Shown here in pieces: positions 62,894-64,000 of a DNA stretch of 64,000 nucleotides. Source of the DNA: Halomarina litorea (GTDB lineage Archaea > Halobacteriota > Halobacteria > Halobacteriales > Haloarculaceae). The stretch's first letter is position 1. Every line of letters begins with the position of its first letter. Both the position numbers and the translations under genes were made by a program. The DNA is taken from NCBI RefSeq assembly GCF_024227715.1, contig NZ_CP100449.1, forward strand, positions 186,001-250,000, read 5' to 3'. The notes under the pieces were generated by a model that did no database searches, was not told the origin of the DNA, and saw only the letters and a program-made list of their open reading frames with translations.

Positions 62894-64000
62894 TCACCCG
62901 GAGAGGTCACACCCGTTCTCGCCGCACGGGCGGGCGTTCGTCCCGGCGTCCGAGACGGCGAGAATCTCGCGGGTGGGGAAGTCCTTCTTCCCCCACCAGC
63001 CCTCCCGGCTCTCGACGGTCTCCGTGACGGCGATGTTGTGCGTCGCCTGGTGGTCGCATTCGCGGAGCGTTGACTCGCCGGTGGGGCCCTCGACGGACAT
63101 CCCGCTGAGCGCGGAGACGAGCGCCGCGCTGTCGCCCGACCCCGCCGACGCGTCCGCCTCCGTCCCCGCCTGTGCCGCCGCCAGCGTCGCGTTGTAGGCG
63201 GTCATCGACCACAGGTCGGGCACCGCCCCGTCCTGCTTCTCCATGTAGTTCTCCACGAACTGCCGGTTCGCCTCGGTGTCCTGTTCGAAGTAGTAGCCGG
63301 CCCCGTACGTGCCGACGGCGGCCTCGCCCGCGCCCTTCATCACGTCCACCGAGTTGAGGACGAGGACGTTCGTCTCGTCCATCAGCCCGAAGCTCTCGAT
63401 CTGCTTGGTCGACTTCACCGCGTCGGCGCCGGCCGTGCGGACGCAGACGATGTCCGCGTCGGCGTCGGAGAGCTTCTGGATCTGGGAGGAGTAGTCGCTG
63501 GCGCCGAGTTTGGGCCAGACCTGTTCGACCACCTCGCCGCCGTTGGCTTCCGCGACTTCCACGAAGCCGCCGACGCTGGCGCGCCCCCACGAGTAGTCCG
63601 CGCCCATCGTGGCGACCGTCGTCCCGAGGTTCTCCATCGCGTACTCCGCCAGCCCCTTCGTGTTCTGGTAGGTGTTGCCGATGGTGCGGAACGTGTACCG
63701 GTTGCAGTTCTCGCCGGTGACGGACTCCGCCGCCGCCCCGGTGACGACGAGCGGCGTCTTCGTCTGTTTCGCGTGTTCGGCCACCGCCGTCGCCACGGCC
63801 GAACTGTTCACCCCGACCATCAGGTCCACGTTCTCCTTGTCGGTGAGTTCGCGCGCCCGCCGGAGTCCCTCCTGCGGGTCGAGTTTCGTATCGAGGATGC
63901 CGACGTTCTCTATCTCGATGTCCATCTCCGAGGCGATGCGGTCGAGTGCCACCTCGGTCCCGCCCACCTGGTACTCGCCGAGGACGGAGTAGGGGCCGCT
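62894..64000 (-). CDS. Branched-chain amino acid/amide-type ABC substrate-binding protein, C-terminal part
   Basis: Runs off the right edge; about 368 residues are seen. VGVNSSAVATAVAEHAKQTKTPLV, TFRTIGNTYQNTKGLAEY, LGASDYSSQIQKL and YFEQDTEANRQFVENYM form the type I (LIV-BP/AmiC) binding fold. The C-terminus carries a Cys pair (RPCGENGC) that may form a disulfide. It converges on hyuAB. Likely ligands are amides, ureas, short-chain amino acids or hydantoins. The N-terminal signal is beyond the window. Confidence 0.88.
   Translation of the reverse strand, partial: SGPYSVLGEYQVGGTEVALDRIASEMDIEIENVGILDTKLDPQEGLRRARELTDKENVDLMVGVNSSAVATAVAEHAKQTKTPLVVTGAAAESVTGENCNRYTFRTIGNTYQNTKGLAEYAMENLGTTVATMGADYSWGRASVGGFVEVAEANGGEVVEQVWPKLGASDYSSQIQKLSDADADIVCVRTAGADAVKSTKQIESFGLMDETNVLVLNSVDVMKGAGEAAVGTYGAGYYFEQDTEANRQFVENYMEKQDGAVPDLWSMTAYNATLAAAQAGTEADASAGSGDSAALVSALSGMSVEGPTGESTLRECDHQATHNIAVTETVESREGWWGKKDFPTREILAVSDAGTNARPCGENGCDLSG

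Overview
The window is high-GC, almost fully coding chromosomal or megaplasmid DNA from a haloarchaeon (Halobacteria). The evidence is the Asp/Glu-rich proteome, Tat-type lipoprotein signals (RR motif plus lipobox), A/T-rich TATA elements about 26-30 nt before many start codons (leaderless transcripts), haloarchaeal 2Fe-2S ferredoxins with the inserted acidic domain, and tight ATGA/GTGA gene overlaps. I saw no rRNA, tRNA, CRISPR, IS element or integrase.

Layout. 1-10.3 kb: start of a sugar-type ABC binding protein, acyl-CoA dehydrogenase, LLM flavin oxidoreductase, MBL hydrolase, D-2-hydroxyacid dehydrogenase, two acyl-CoA ligases, SurE and an R2-like di-metal oxidase. 10.4-15 kb: small membrane protein plus APC permease, then a three-gene operon of an HTH/NMT1-fold fusion regulator, an ABC ATPase and a permease. 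15-34.2 kb is the most unusual part: two mirror-image copies of a divergent module. Each has a CDC48-like AAA ATPase facing an operon made of an unrecognised ~305-residue protein and a PQQ-type alcohol dehydrogenase. The dehydrogenases have no signal peptide and carry the Asp-x-Asp pair typical of lanthanide-dependent enzymes. Between the copies lie two 2Fe-2S ferredoxins, a HEAT-like protein, a coiled-coil protein, a second (ATPase-less) NMT1-type ABC transporter, two Ca2+/cation exchanger-family proteins and small regulators. 34.2-42 kb: MBL hydrolase, methyltransferase, three translationally coupled signal-less NMT1/SsuA-fold proteins, a cupin, an aldehyde:ferredoxin oxidoreductase (AOR) and a VOC protein. 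42.6-45.2 kb: HMG-CoA-synthase-like, DUF35 and thiolase operon. 45.4-64 kb: CBS-HPF fusion, further acyl-CoA dehydrogenases, thiolase, enoyl-CoA hydratase, three SDRs, a decayed alcohol dehydrogenase, a 2-oxoacid dehydrogenase complex (E1alpha, E1beta, E2), HyuA/HyuB and the end of an amide/amino-acid ABC binding protein.

How the parts could fit (inference): quinoprotein dehydrogenases oxidise alcohols to aldehydes, AOR oxidises aldehydes to acids with ferredoxin, the acyl-CoA ligases activate acids, and the acyl-CoA dehydrogenases, hydratase, SDRs and thiolases perform beta-oxidation-like degradation. The NMT1-type proteins would import, sense or process an unknown small ligand. The duplicated AAA/unknown/PQQ-dehydrogenase module is the best candidate here for an undescribed system: a cytoplasmic, possibly lanthanide-dependent quinoprotein matured by a dedicated CDC48-like ATPase.
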